Assembly: GCF_900537995.1 (NCBI RefSeq) | Contig: NZ_LR027880.1 | Location: forward strand, 4,381,501-4,445,500 | Direction of reading: 5' to 3' | DNA: 64,000 nucleotides | Source: Roseburia intestinalis L1-82 | Lineage (GTDB): Bacteria > Bacillota > Clostridia > Lachnospirales > Lachnospiraceae | Shown here: one piece after another, positions 17,740 through 26,584 of the stretch | Numbering within the stretch: position 1 is the stretch's first letter | How the letters are laid out: each line of letters starts with the position of its first letter | Notes under the pieces: model-generated | Told to the model about the DNA's origin: nothing | Database searches by the model: none | Seen by the model: the letters and a program-made list of their open reading frames with translations, nothing else | Made by a program: the position numbers and the translations under genes

Positions 17740-19458
17740 CTAGAATAGCTTAAAGATATTCACACGGTCACGCATCTTGGCTGCTCCCTCTGCCAGATTA
17801 ATACTGATCGCAGTATTCTCTTCGGAGGATGCAGCATTGCCCTGTACTACGCCGGACAGCTGTTCAATTCCCTGACCGATCTGCTCCAAGGACTCTGCCT
17901 GGGAGTTGGCTTTCTCCATGGTGTTCTCTGCAAGCTCTGCAAAGGACTCCATATCTGCAATGATCTGATTGAATGCGTCTGCTGTTGTTCTTGTAATCGT
18001 ATTGCCCTTTTCGATTTCCACTAAGGTCTTATCGATCAGATCTCTTGTATTTACAGCAGATTTTGCACTGTCTGCTGCCAGCTTGCCGATCTGATCTGCC
18101 ACTACTGCAAATCCTCTTCCTGCTTCTCCTGCTCTGGCAGCTTCAATGGAAGCATTCAGGGATAACAGGTTGGTCTGGGATGCAATATCCTCGATATCTG
18201 TGATAATATTACCGATCTCCTTGGAGATTTCTGTAATGTGCTCCATTTCCTTGAGCAGATCGTTCATTTTTTCTTTTTCTTCGTTCGCTTTATTTGCAGA
18301 GGCTTTTACACGTGCCGATGCGTTCTGTGTTACCTTCGCTGTATCTGCCGCCAGATCCACGACCGTATCAATGGTGGCATTCAATTCCTCGATGACTCCT
18401 GCCTGCTCTGTTGCACCGTCCGCCAGGGATTTTGATGCTTTTTCCACCTCGGATGAATTCGATGATACCTGTTCTGCCAGATTGCTGATCTCGGTCAGGG
18501 TACTGTTAAACCGTTTCAGAATATACAGCAGTGATGTCTTCAATTCCGAGAAATCGCCTAGGAAATCTGTAATATCATCACCATTTCTGGTCAGGTTACC
18601 CTGCGCTATTGCCTTTACCTCCACAGAGATCTCGCTGACATAATCTGCCAGAATACCCATGGCTTCTTTCAGATTCCTGATGGTATCGCCAAGCTCATCC
18701 TCAGACTCATAGGTAAGCATTTCTACATTAGACAGTTCGCCCTTACGCAGGCTGGCAACTGCTGCATCTATCTGTTCTACCGGCTCGGTAATGGAATTGG
18801 TAATGATCCTTCCGATCAGTGTCGTCACTACAGCAATCGCAAGACCCGCTGCCACGATCACAATAAATATGATTACAATGCATACATTAGCCATGGTCTT
18901 TGCCCGGTCTAATTCTGCCTGGAACTTGTCACATAATATAGTTAATTTTTCAGCAAAAGCTTTATATTCTTCATACACCTCTCCGGTCATCAGCTTTGCT
19001 GCTTCCTGCTGTTTACCCTCACGGCTCAACTTCAGGATTTCATCTGAAGCAGCTCTGTATTCTTCCCATGCAGCGTTTGCTACTTCATAATCATCCCGTC
19101 CTTTTTGAGCATCACTGTCTGCAGACATGATTGCATCCAGATTCGCACCGGTATCCTGGATCTGACTCTCCAGCTTCTGGATTTCTTCTTCGCAGGAGTT
19201 CATGACTGCGTCATCTGATTCTACCAGATGCTGATACTGTTTGATTCTGTATTTCGCAGTCATTGTCTCTAAATCCTGCAGATATTCCAATGACGGAGAC
19301 CAGACCTCCGTGATCTTCTCTATATTTGAACGGATCACTAATGTCGAGATCAGTGCCACCAACACTAAAAATAATGTCATAACAAGCACTGTCATTTGAT
19401 ATACTTTTAATTTTCCTGCAACCTTTAAGTTAGCTATACGCTTTTTGATCTTTTCCAT
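17740..19458 (-). CDS. Methyl-accepting chemotaxis protein
   Basis: 572 residues. Transmembrane helix 1 is at about 19-40, followed by a four-helix-bundle ligand domain to about 190. Transmembrane helix 2 is at about 192-215 ([20 protein letters not shown]), with HAMP to about 270. The cytoplasmic signalling domain contains the hairpin tip [20 protein letters not shown] and [13 protein letters not shown], which contact CheA/CheW. No NWETF-type C-terminal tether is present. AAGGAAGGG precedes the ATG. A degenerate insertion sequence begins only 62 bp upstream of the start codon, so the original promoter may have been displaced. Confidence 0.93.
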   Translation of the reverse strand: MEKIKKRIANLKVAGKLKVYQMTVLVMTLFLVLVALISTLVIRSNIEKITEVWSPSLEYLQDLETMTAKYRIKQYQHLVESDDAVMNSCEEEIQKLESQIQDTGANLDAIMSADSDAQKGRDDYEVANAAWEEYRAASDEILKLSREGKQQEAAKLMTGEVYEEYKAFAEKLTILCDKFQAELDRAKTMANVCIVIIFIVIVAAGLAIAVVTTLIGRIITNSITEPVEQIDAAVASLRKGELSNVEMLTYESEDELGDTIRNLKEAMGILADYVSEISVEVKAIAQGNLTRNGDDITDFLGDFSELKTSLLYILKRFNSTLTEISNLAEQVSSNSSEVEKASKSLADGATEQAGVIEELNATIDTVVDLAADTAKVTQNASARVKASANKANEEKEKMNDLLKEMEHITEISKEIGNIITDIEDIASQTNLLSLNASIEAARAGEAGRGFAVVADQIGKLAADSAKSAVNTRDLIDKTLVEIEKGNTITRTTADAFNQIIADMESFAELAENTMEKANSQAESLEQIGQGIEQLSGVVQGNAASSEENTAISINLAEGAAKMRDRVNIFKLF

Positions 19459-19519
19459 GATAGTTTTCCCTTCCTTTGTAAATTATTGACTCAAACTTCG
19501 CACATTAAAATGTGCCTTT

Positions 19520-20010
19520 GCACCTTGAAAATTCAATAATAACTGGCATAAAAATAACATGAAACCAATGGTTTTGGTATAATTGAGTCGCCAAAAAACA
19601 ATTACAAACCGGAGGCTCATGCTATGAATAAAAGTATAACACAAGCGACTCAAAATGATAAGCAGATTTCTAAATCTATCAAACGATTTTTCACAAGGTT
19701 TCATATTTCCTCAGCCTTGAAAGCTGTCTATGGAAAAGGGAACCCAATGATAACCGGTCACTTGGGGAGCTCTTTTTATACTTTTCTGACAAAATGTCTG
19801 ATATCACATGGATACAGGCTTTTCAAATGCTGCTTCAAATGTTCCGGACAATGCTTTCAGATAACACTGAACTTTCAGACGAAAAAATCAATGAATTGGC
19901 GAATGCATTTATGAATGCACTTCCTACTATGATGAAAATACGACTGCAGGCTGCATAAAGGCTGAACATTGACAACTGAATAACTGCCAGATATTGAATT
20001 TTCAAGGTGC
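19520..20010. mobile_element. Internally deleted insertion sequence (about 490 bp) with matching terminal inverted repeats
   Basis: The left end GCACCTTGAAAATTCAATA (from 19520) and right end TATTGAATTTTCAAGGTGC (to 20010) are inverted repeats that continue to TGGCA/TGCCA. Between them lie only the first and last parts of a transposase. No unambiguous target-site duplication is visible. It is a non-autonomous deletion derivative that could be mobilised only by a full-length relative elsewhere. Confidence 0.75.
19624..19958 (+). pseudogene. IS4-like transposase remnant, central part deleted
   Basis: The start codon and N-terminus (MNKSITQATQNDKQISKSI, then RFFTRFHISSALKA) read in one frame to about 19735. 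The C-terminus (DNRSLGELFLYFSDKMSDI, then MNALPTMMKIRLQAA) reads in another frame to a TAA at 19956-19958. Everything between, including the DDE catalytic core, is missing, so the protein cannot be active. The family name is from memory of similar Lachnospiraceae transposases. Confidence 0.65.
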
Positions 20011-20024
20011 ATAGCTAAAATTTA

Positions 20025-20749
20025 GAGACTATGAAGAAAAGTCTGTAAATAATAATCTTCTATGATAATGATTGAGCTGGAAGCGCTAAATTGGAGTTTC
20101 CAGCTCTTGCTATATATACGCCATGATTTCGGGCATGTCAAGAGCAGACGTCAAACGTCCTTCTCATCATGCATATAGATTCTGTTATTCTGGGAGTCGT
20201 CCCTCATACATAATGCTGAGTTCGCCGTAGACCTGTCCCCAGTTCCGAATGCTCATAGTCCATTTTTTAGTAGCTTCGAAAGTTGCCAGATACAGGGCTT
20301 TCAGGAGCGCTGTATCACTTGGAAGTACGCTTCTCTGACGGTTGAGCTTACGGTAGGTAGAATTCAGACTTTCAATTGCATTGATCATGTAAATAACCTT
20401 TCTGACATCCGGTGAGAACTTGAAAATCGGCGTTATTGCATCCCAGTTATCATACCAGCGTTTCATAGAATTCGGGTATTTTGCGGTCCATTTTTCAGTA
20501 ACACGATCCAGAGCCAGTCTAGCCTTTTCTTCAGCTCATTCAGGACAGACAGCCAATATTTTGAACTTTCATTATCACCGACAGTGATTGAAAGAACCTC
20601 TTTTTTCCCTTCTGTGTTGATGCCAAGAATGACGTAGGCAGCCAGTTTTCTGATTACTCCATTATCTCGTACGGAATAATGGATGGCATGATTTATATTT
20701 TACCATAGAAGACCTTGCTGTTATTAGCTATTTACAGACAAAGTTTCAC
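20025..20749. mobile_element. Decayed IS256-family element
   Basis: Ends carry GTCTGTAAATA in inverted orientation (20041-20051 and around 20728-20738) with similar outer flanks. The internal transposase is fragmentary. The right end lies inside a topB fragment, at the codons for its cysteine motif, indicating insertion into that gene. Confidence 0.65.
20185..20703 (-). pseudogene. IS256-family (mutator-type) transposase, degenerate
   Basis: Minus-strand fragments match the mutator family. Around 20550-20700 they read IHYSVRDNGVIRKLAAYVIL and GDNESSKYWLSVLNELK. A deletion and frameshift follow, then LDRVTEKWTAKYPNSMKRW and the C-terminus with YMINAIESLNSTYRKLNRQR and LATFEATKKWTM, ending at 20185. 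The N-terminal third is absent. Not functional. Confidence 0.85.
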
Positions 20750-21075
20750 ACACAGCAAGGACATACTCCGATTTCTTCCAGTACCGGATGCATGAGCACT
20801 TCTGCATCTTCAATGATCTTATAAGTTCTGACCAGTTCCGTGATCATACCTTCGATTTCGTTCATACGGACCAGCTTCTCAATCGTCGCTGCCCTGGTTG
20901 CGGAGGTTCCGATTCCTTTCCTCTCCACTGTCTCCGTTACCACTCCGGTCCGCGCAAAGCCGACAATATAACCATTGCCCTCCAGGTATCCGTCCTCTCT
21001 CTTATCTGCACCGATTACCTTTGCGATGGACTGCGCCACCGAGGGTTTCTCAGCAATTACTAATTTATATGACAT
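20746..21075 (-). pseudogene. topB: DNA topoisomerase III fragment with internal deletion (topB remnant 1)
   Basis: It starts with an intact ribosome-binding site (AAGGAGG) and the TopB N-terminus MSYKLVIAEKPSVAQSIAKV, then GYLEGNGYIVG. After about 36 residues it jumps to C-terminal-domain sequence ERKGIGTSATRAATIEKLVR and ends in EIGVCPCC at the IS256 junction. The active-site tyrosine region is missing. TopB genes of this type travel on conjugative elements, so this is a marker of a decayed ICE. A second topB fragment lies at 26585-27105. Confidence 0.85.
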
Positions 21076-21149
21076 TTCGTTCCTCCTTATGTTATATCTT
21101 CCCATATGGATTTACGAACTCTGATAAGGGAACACAACAGCATTGACAT

Positions 21150-23138
21150 TTATACAATATCCATTCTTATTTCATCAATAATACTTTTATCTCTTAACTT
21201 GTGAATTTCAGTTCGTGTGATAAAAAACACAATTCCTATCAAAACAAATATACCCCCAAATAATGCCGCCCACGGAATATGATACAATACCGGGAAAGCC
21301 TTCCGAATGGATAAATTAATTAAAAATGGAATTGCAATTCCAAGTATAACTCCCGGAACAAGTGCATTTAGAACGCAAAAAATACTTTCACTATATAACA
21401 TCCTGCAAAGTGATTTATTTGTCATTCCAACACTCTTTAACACAGCAAACTCACGGCTTCTGATTCTGATATTTGTCGTCAGCGTACTGATTACGCTTGT
21501 AAATCCCATGAGAATGAGCAGGATAACAAAGCCATACATCACAATTTCAGCAAGAACTATAGCTATATTGAGCATTTTAATCATAGCATCTGTGCGGGCA
21601 ATTCTCACGGTATATCCCTGCTCTACATAAGAATCCTCTGCCACAATCGGAAAATATTCATCCATGACACCTCTGGCATATTCTGTATAATCATCTTCAT
21701 CTGATGGCATACTAAACCAGTCAAAACTCCTCGCATCCGCATCAGGTACGACAATTCTGACCGGATATGGTGTCATTTCCCAAAAACCATATTCCTTTAA
21801 ATCGGACTGTTCTAAAATACCTCCGATTTTAAGTGTGTTCTTCTCATTGGCTGCGTTTATCAGGGAAATCTGTGTCACATCATCTTTAAAAGGTTTTATC
21901 GACACATACTCTCCATTGTCATTATATTGGTAAGTGTTCAGCAGAAGGATACTTCCATATTCTGCGCCTGCCCTGTCACACAGTTTTTTATAGAGTTCAT
22001 CATCAACGGACACGATTTCTGTCCTTGTTTCCCTATTATCATCAGAAAATTTCGGAACCTGCAGCATATCCTCTGTTAATGTATTTTTATCTAATAGCGC
22101 ATTGTAGGTAAAAGTATCTGCTCCAACACCATATACGTCTATCCCGTACTTTTCCAGCTTTTGTGTGATTTCATTATATTGGTCTGATGTAACAGGCCGG
22201 CTGATTTTTCTCTCTTCTTTCCCTGTTTTCGCATTTACCTCGATATCGTAATTGGAAGAATAATCCACCATCATTTCTTTTGATTTTGGTGTCATCCATT
22301 CTTGGAATTCCTTTGCCTGACCGGATAATCCTCCGGTTAACAGAAAAAGTAAAATCCCAAGTGACAATGCACGTATCGTTGCCTTATAGCCGTATTTGTT
22401 TCTTTTCATATTTTTATAGGCAATTGCAGACTCACATCCAAATATTTTTTGGATAAAGCTGTCTTTTACCTGGATCTCTTTCAAAACTGTACCTGCTCCA
22501 ATCCCTTTTACACACTGGATAGCAGTAAATTTACCAACCTTTTTAGCTGGTCTGTATGCAGAGAATAATACAATGCAAAACGAAAATACACCTGCAAACA
22601 AATATGTCCACACAGATATATGAAAGGGCAGGGAAAAGGTAAAAGGTCTCATAATAATTTTTTTTGCAGCATCATTGATATCGGAAATAAAATGTCCTGT
22701 AAATTTCACACTAATATAACCAAGTATAGTTCCTGCAATGAGTCCAAGCGGGATGGCTGTCAGACTAAGCCATAAACTCTCATAGATAACACTTGCCCTT
22801 ATCTGTCTGCCTGTTGCACCAACACATTTTAAAATACCAAACTCCTGAATCCGCTTATTGGCACTAGCAGAAAATATATTGGATATTACAGTAATCGACA
22901 TTGCTGCAATAAGAAGACCTAAAAGCAGTGCCGGTATTGCAAGCATGAGAGAGTATGCTCCTCCATATTCTCCATAATCCGAACCAAGGAAATCCGTAAG
23001 CATCTTATTTGCGCTTGTCGCAAAGCACATTACAGTTGTAATAAGTGATGTTGCAAGTGCGATTGCAAAAATTCCTGCAATCGTTCTTTTTTTATTCACT
23101 TTCATCTGGCTTAAGGCGAGTTGTGCTGTTATTTTCAT
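21150..23138 (-). CDS. Bce-like ABC transporter permease (FtsX family)
   Basis: 662 residues with about ten transmembrane helices. There are two FtsX-type segments (SASANKRIQEFGILKCVGAT near the N-terminus and TNIRIRSREFAVLKSVGMT near the C-terminus) and a large extracytoplasmic domain of about 200 residues between them. That is the BceB/YxdM architecture, used for resistance to or sensing of peptide antibiotics. Its ATG overlaps the stop of the ATPase gene (TAATG). The set RR-HK-ATPase-permease is the standard arrangement, so it probably defends against a cell-wall-active peptide. Confidence 0.87.
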   Translation of the reverse strand: MKITAQLALSQMKVNKKRTIAGIFAIALATSLITTVMCFATSANKMLTDFLGSDYGEYGGAYSLMLAIPALLLGLLIAAMSITVISNIFSASANKRIQEFGILKCVGATGRQIRASVIYESLWLSLTAIPLGLIAGTILGYISVKFTGHFISDINDAAKKIIMRPFTFSLPFHISVWTYLFAGVFSFCIVLFSAYRPAKKVGKFTAIQCVKGIGAGTVLKEIQVKDSFIQKIFGCESAIAYKNMKRNKYGYKATIRALSLGILLFLLTGGLSGQAKEFQEWMTPKSKEMMVDYSSNYDIEVNAKTGKEERKISRPVTSDQYNEITQKLEKYGIDVYGVGADTFTYNALLDKNTLTEDMLQVPKFSDDNRETRTEIVSVDDELYKKLCDRAGAEYGSILLLNTYQYNDNGEYVSIKPFKDDVTQISLINAANEKNTLKIGGILEQSDLKEYGFWEMTPYPVRIVVPDADARSFDWFSMPSDEDDYTEYARGVMDEYFPIVAEDSYVEQGYTVRIARTDAMIKMLNIAIVLAEIVMYGFVILLILMGFTSVISTLTTNIRIRSREFAVLKSVGMTNKSLCRMLYSESIFCVLNALVPGVILGIAIPFLINLSIRKAFPVLYHIPWAALFGGIFVLIGIVFFITRTEIHKLRDKSIIDEIRMDIV

Positions 23139-23818
23139 TACTTCATCACCTCGTCTTTTATGATTTTTCCATCTCCGATCGTGATGATTCGGTTCGCCTG
23201 CAGCGCTATCATTTCGTCATGTGTGACAAGAAGAATCGTCTGCTTATATTTCTGATTGGTGAACTTCAAAATATCCAGAATCTCTCTGCTTGTTTTACTA
23301 TCAAGATTTCCCGTCGGCTCATCTGCAAGAATAAATGCCGGCTCGTTTATAAGTGCCCTTCCTATGGATACTCTTTGCTGCTGACCTCCTGACATTTGTC
23401 CTGGCAGATGTTTTGCCCTTTTCTCAAGCCCCAGCATATTCACAATCTCAGAAAGCCGTTCCTTATTCTCTTTTCTTCCATCTAATTTCCATGGCAGTGC
23501 AATATTTTCCTCCGCAGTAAGAGTAGGTATCAGATTATAAAACTGATAAACAATCCCCAGATTTCTTCTTCGGAAAATTGCAAGTTCATCCTCACTCATT
23601 GCTTGTATCTCATTTCCATCAATGATAATAGAACCGCTTGTTGGATAATCAATTCCGCCAATCATATTCATAAGTGTCGATTTCCCGGAACCGGATGCTC
23701 CGATGATTGCAACAAATTCTCCTCTTTCTACCGAAAAAGACACATGATCAAGCGCAATCACTTCCGATTCGCCTTCACCATATTTCTTTGTTAATTCCTT
23801 CACTTCTAAAACAGCCAT
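23138..23818 (-). CDS. ABC transporter ATP-binding protein, Bce/MacB-like
   Basis: 226 residues with Walker A GASGSGKST, Q-loop region YQFYNLIPTLTAEENI, signature MSGGQQQR, Walker B FILADEPTGNLD and switch His in LVTHDE. It energises the adjacent FtsX-type permease. GGAGAAATGC-type ribosome-binding site. A 21-bp-spaced pair of GTGACAA boxes lies upstream and is a likely binding site for the neighbouring response regulator. Confidence 0.93.
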   Translation of the reverse strand: MAVLEVKELTKKYGEGESEVIALDHVSFSVERGEFVAIIGASGSGKSTLMNMIGGIDYPTSGSIIIDGNEIQAMSEDELAIFRRRNLGIVYQFYNLIPTLTAEENIALPWKLDGRKENKERLSEIVNMLGLEKRAKHLPGQMSGGQQQRVSIGRALINEPAFILADEPTGNLDSKTSREILDILKFTNQKYKQTILLVTHDEMIALQANRIITIGDGKIIKDEVMK

Positions 23819-23869
23819 TGCATTTCTCCTTTTTCAAATACCATCCTAGCAATGCAAAATGACTGTTCC

Positions 23870-23906
23870 GTGACAAAATAAATTATTATTGTGACAATTT
23901 TGTCAC
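23870..23906 (-). promoter_or_regulatory. Candidate response-regulator binding site upstream of the ABC operon
   Basis: GTGACAA occurs at 23870-23876 and 23891-23897, exactly 21 bp (two helical turns) apart. The second copy forms a palindrome with TTGTCAC at 23900-23906. On the minus strand this lies upstream of a poor -35/-10 (TAGGAT) and the ATPase start, consistent with activation by the OmpR-type regulator. Confidence 0.6.
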
Positions 23907-23917
23907 TTAGAAACAAT

Positions 23918-24742
23918 TCACTTAAAAAATTTTAAAATAAAAATCGTTCCCTCTCCCTTGCCACCAAAATCAACATCAATATCTCCACCCTGTCCTTTCA
24001 GAATAGAGAGTGCAAGCGGCATTCCGATTCCAAATCCATTTTCATTGGTAGAATTTTCAAACCTTTTAAAAAGAGCAGCATACTCTGTTTTGTCCATTCC
24101 CATACCGCTGTCCCTGACCGAAATCCAACTATACATAGAATTTTCTCCGCTGTCAATCTCAATCACACTTCCATCCGGTGAATATTCGATCGCATTTTTG
24201 ACAATGTTTGTGAGTGCTTCTGTGGTCCAGCGTTTATCACAATGTATGATGCAATCCTGTTTCAGCTCTATGGTCAGATTGTGGATATCCAAAAGGATTG
24301 CCACCGATGGTTTTACCGCCTCTAAGAGTTCTGACGTGTGGATGTCATTTTTGATAAAATCAATTGCATGGGCATCAAGCTTTGCCATCTTAAGAAGTGC
24401 CCCTACAAGCCACTCCATTTTGTTTAGCGAAACCTGTATGTTATGAATGAACTCTGTCTGTTTTTCCGGCTCTGCCTCCTCCAGTAAATCTGCCATAATC
24501 ATCATGGAAGTAATCGGTGTTTTTAACTGATGGGAAATATCTGCCATATAGTCAGAGAGACTGTCTCTTTCTGTCTCAACTGCCTTTATCTGTTCATTTT
24601 TCGTGTTCACAAGAGCATAAATATCATTTTTTAATATGTTAAAAGAGCCTTCCTTATTCACTCGAATATCCAGTTCTTCGCCGGAACTATAGCCTTTCAC
24701 AAACTCTGACAACTGTTCTATCTCTTTTTTCTTAATCCACAC
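23918..24742 (-). CDS. Sensor histidine kinase lacking membrane segments
   Basis: 274 residues. The phosphoacceptor box is ISHQLKTPITSM, the N-box NIVKNAIEYSP, and the ATP lid contains DSGMGMDKTE and GFGIGMPLALSIL. Bce-type kinases normally start with two membrane helices; this one begins directly with the HAMP-like linker (MWIKKKEIEQLSEFVKGYSS) and has none. It overlaps the response-regulator gene by 11 bp. Either the sensor part was lost or the kinase is cytoplasmic and couples through the transporter, as Bce kinases sense transporter flux. Confidence 0.85.
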   Translation of the reverse strand: MWIKKKEIEQLSEFVKGYSSGEELDIRVNKEGSFNILKNDIYALVNTKNEQIKAVETERDSLSDYMADISHQLKTPITSMMIMADLLEEAEPEKQTEFIHNIQVSLNKMEWLVGALLKMAKLDAHAIDFIKNDIHTSELLEAVKPSVAILLDIHNLTIELKQDCIIHCDKRWTTEALTNIVKNAIEYSPDGSVIEIDSGENSMYSWISVRDSGMGMDKTEYAALFKRFENSTNENGFGIGMPLALSILKGQGGDIDVDFGGKGEGTIFILKFFK

Positions 24743-25394
24743 GATATCCCATTCCTCTCACAGTCTCAATGTGTATTGCCTCTCCAAGTTTCTCCCGCAG
24801 CCGTTTCACATAAACGGTAAGTGTATTATCCTCAACAAAGTTGCCGTCCGCGTCCCATATTTTGTCAAGAATCTGCTGCCTTGTCAAAAGGATTCCTTTA
24901 TTACTCGCAAAAATAAGCAGCAACCGATATTCCAAAGCTGTAAGTTCTATGTTTTTATCATTCACATAAACCTTTGCCTCATCTGTATGGATGGCTGCAT
25001 GCCCCATATAGATTATGTTATCCTTCTCTCCATTTTTGATATTGACAGATAAAATGCGCCGAACTCTCGCCAAAAGTTCTCGAATTCTGAAAGGTTTTAC
25101 AATATAATCCTGTGCTCCTTCATCAAATGCCCTCACAATTGTATTTTCATCATCCACAACTGTCAGGAAAATCACAGATGTAGCATTATTTTTGAATATC
25201 TCACTTACATCAAATCCAGTTCCATCCGGAAGCTGCATATCTATAATTGCCAGGTCAAAATTATAATGTTCAATTAAACTTCCGGCATCTTTTATACCTG
25301 TGGCATGATTTGTTTCATAACCTTCTGTCTCAAGTGCATACAGAATCCCCGAAGCAATCATTGTGTCATCTTCCACCAAAAGTATTCTACTCAT
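24732..25394 (-). CDS. OmpR-family response regulator
   Basis: 220 residues. The receiver domain has the acidic pair ED in LLVEDDTM, the phosphorylated Asp in LAIIDMQLPDG, Thr in IFLTVVDD and Lys in DYIVKPFR. A C-terminal winged helix follows (LTALEYRLLLIFASNKG, then EDNTLTVYVKRLREKLG). It probably activates the adjacent ABC transporter. AAAGGA lies nine nt before the ATG. The start overlaps the end of a decayed AbiEii toxin fragment, so the operon's upstream region has been rearranged. Confidence 0.92.
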   Translation of the reverse strand: MSRILLVEDDTMIASGILYALETEGYETNHATGIKDAGSLIEHYNFDLAIIDMQLPDGTGFDVSEIFKNNATSVIFLTVVDDENTIVRAFDEGAQDYIVKPFRIRELLARVRRILSVNIKNGEKDNIIYMGHAAIHTDEAKVYVNDKNIELTALEYRLLLIFASNKGILLTRQQILDKIWDADGNFVEDNTLTVYVKRLREKLGEAIHIETVRGMGYRVD

Positions 25395-25551
25395 GAATTA
25401 TAGTCCTTTCGTTATCGTTATAAGATATTTCATATAAAAATCGAATAGATTGCATAACCATCTGCCATGAAATATTAGCAGCGTAATAATAATTCTTTTG
25501 GTATGCTTTCCATAGATTTTCCATAACAGAACTTGCCTTGCTGTTGTTATC
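25387..25551 (-). pseudogene. C-terminal remnant of an AbiEii-type toxin
   Basis: Immediately after the antitoxin stop, a frame reads SSVMENLWKAYQKNYYYAAN and then ISWQMVMQSIRFLYEIS to a stop overlapping the response-regulator start. The pattern (WKxYxKxYxYAxxISWxxVM) is that of the extreme C-terminus of AbiEii/AbiGii nucleotidyltransferase toxins. The catalytic N-terminal and central parts are gone. The frame is assigned by eye. Confidence 0.65.
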
Positions 25552-25553
25552 AT

Positions 25554-26147
25554 CTAAAGTAATACCTCCAAATATGGTCTTAATATCTTTTCAACATGAA
25601 ACATGGATGCATATTTCATAAGTGTCCTCAAATTTTTATCTTTGCGTCTGGCATATTGCTTTAAGGCATCCTGAAAGACCTGCATTTCTATATTGTTCCT
25701 GCTGCGAAGCAGATCACAAACTGTCCGCTCCATATCATAAACCGGAACTGAATGCCCAAATGGTGTCTGCATAGTCGTAATCCCAGTTTCATGTAAATCC
25801 TTTTTAATTGTATACACTTGAAAACCGTTTTCCTGCAAACGGCTCGGATTATACCCGGTTCTTACAGTTATAGTATATTTCAAAGGCTCTCTGTCTGTTA
25901 AATCGTGGAAAAACAATGCAGTTTCATGAGAAAACACAGCCTGACTACAACGTAAATGCAAAATATACATCGCATCTGTCCATGTATCTGGTGATACATA
26001 CACACCATGAGCAGCTTGTTCCAATCCTCGTTCTTTTACATAAGAATAAAACACAGGCTTACTAATTCCATTATCTATAACTTGAAAGGTCTGAATTATT
26101 CCTCCATATTCATTCAGCAATAAATCTAATTGTTCAAACTGAGTCAT
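25554..26147 (-). CDS. AbiEi-family antitoxin, orphaned
   Basis: 197 residues from the ATG at 26147, which has AAAGGAG seven nt upstream. An N-terminal winged helix (LLNEYGGIIQTFQVIDNGIS) is followed by the AbiEi signature region RCSQAVFSHETALFFHDLTD and TPFGHSVPVYDMERTVCDLL. AbiEi represses its own operon and neutralises AbiEii, a nucleotidyltransferase toxin of type IV systems that abort phage infection. Here the toxin is reduced to about 50 residues, so only the regulator survives. An inverted repeat just upstream is the likely operator. Confidence 0.85.
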   Translation of the reverse strand: MTQFEQLDLLLNEYGGIIQTFQVIDNGISKPVFYSYVKERGLEQAAHGVYVSPDTWTDAMYILHLRCSQAVFSHETALFFHDLTDREPLKYTITVRTGYNPSRLQENGFQVYTIKKDLHETGITTMQTPFGHSVPVYDMERTVCDLLRSRNNIEMQVFQDALKQYARRKDKNLRTLMKYASMFHVEKILRPYLEVLL

Positions 26148-26163
26148 ACACATTCTCCTTTCA

Positions 26164-26189
26164 TGCTAATATGATAATATTTATTAGCA
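26164..26189 (-). promoter_or_regulatory. Inverted repeat upstream of abiEi (probable autoregulatory operator)
   Basis: TGCTAATA (26164-26171)-N10-TATTAGCA (26182-26189) is a perfect 8-bp dyad about 17 bp before the antitoxin start. AbiEi proteins are known to repress their promoters through inverted repeats. Confidence 0.6.
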
Positions 26190-26235
26190 CGAAAGTAAAT
26201 ACATATAGTACCAATAAAATATCGATATTTTTGTT

Positions 26236-26373
26236 TTAATGATATCCTCTGGCTTCCCGCCATCCTTTTACATACCACCTGATTCCAACATATACCAGTT
26301 GCACAAATAATAAGAGAAATAGCAGATTGATCGGCAATGCTGTCTTTACCCAATCCCCGAAATAGATTACCAT
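26236..26373 (-). CDS. Small single-helix membrane peptide or C-terminal fragment
   Basis: A 45-residue frame from an ATG at 26373 to a TAA at 26236 reads VIYFGDWVKTALPINLLFLL and then a continued hydrophobic stretch, ending WYVKGWREARGYH. One transmembrane helix with a basic tail is plausible. There is no ribosome-binding site. It overlaps the end of the relaxase remnant, so it may equally be the tail of a larger membrane protein joined by deletion. Function unknown. Confidence 0.35.
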   Translation of the reverse strand: MVIYFGDWVKTALPINLLFLLLFVQLVYVGIRWYVKGWREARGYH

Positions 26374-26535
26374 TATCTACGAAAGTTTTTTGAATATATT
26401 CGGTTGTATAATCAATCTGTTCCTGTCTGCTCCATTCTTTCGGTAAGGAAAATTCAAATGAGCGTCCAAGCTGTGCATCTGCATTTTGATGTTTATACCA
26501 GTGCCGGCTATATGCTTCGCATTGACTGCTGGGAA
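26369..26535 (-). pseudogene. MobA/MobL relaxase fragment
   Basis: A minus-strand frame reads AYSRHWYKHQNADAQLGRSF, then EFSLPKEWSRQEQIDYTTEY and IQKTFVDNG. This matches the conserved N-terminal block of MobA/MobL relaxases, in which the downstream HxHxL metal triad would follow; here it is deleted. It is evidence of a former mobilisable element. Assignment is from the residue pattern only. Confidence 0.65.
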
Positions 26536-26584
26536 GCTGAAAAGAATTTAAAGACTACACCTGGATCAGAATGTGCTTTGACAT

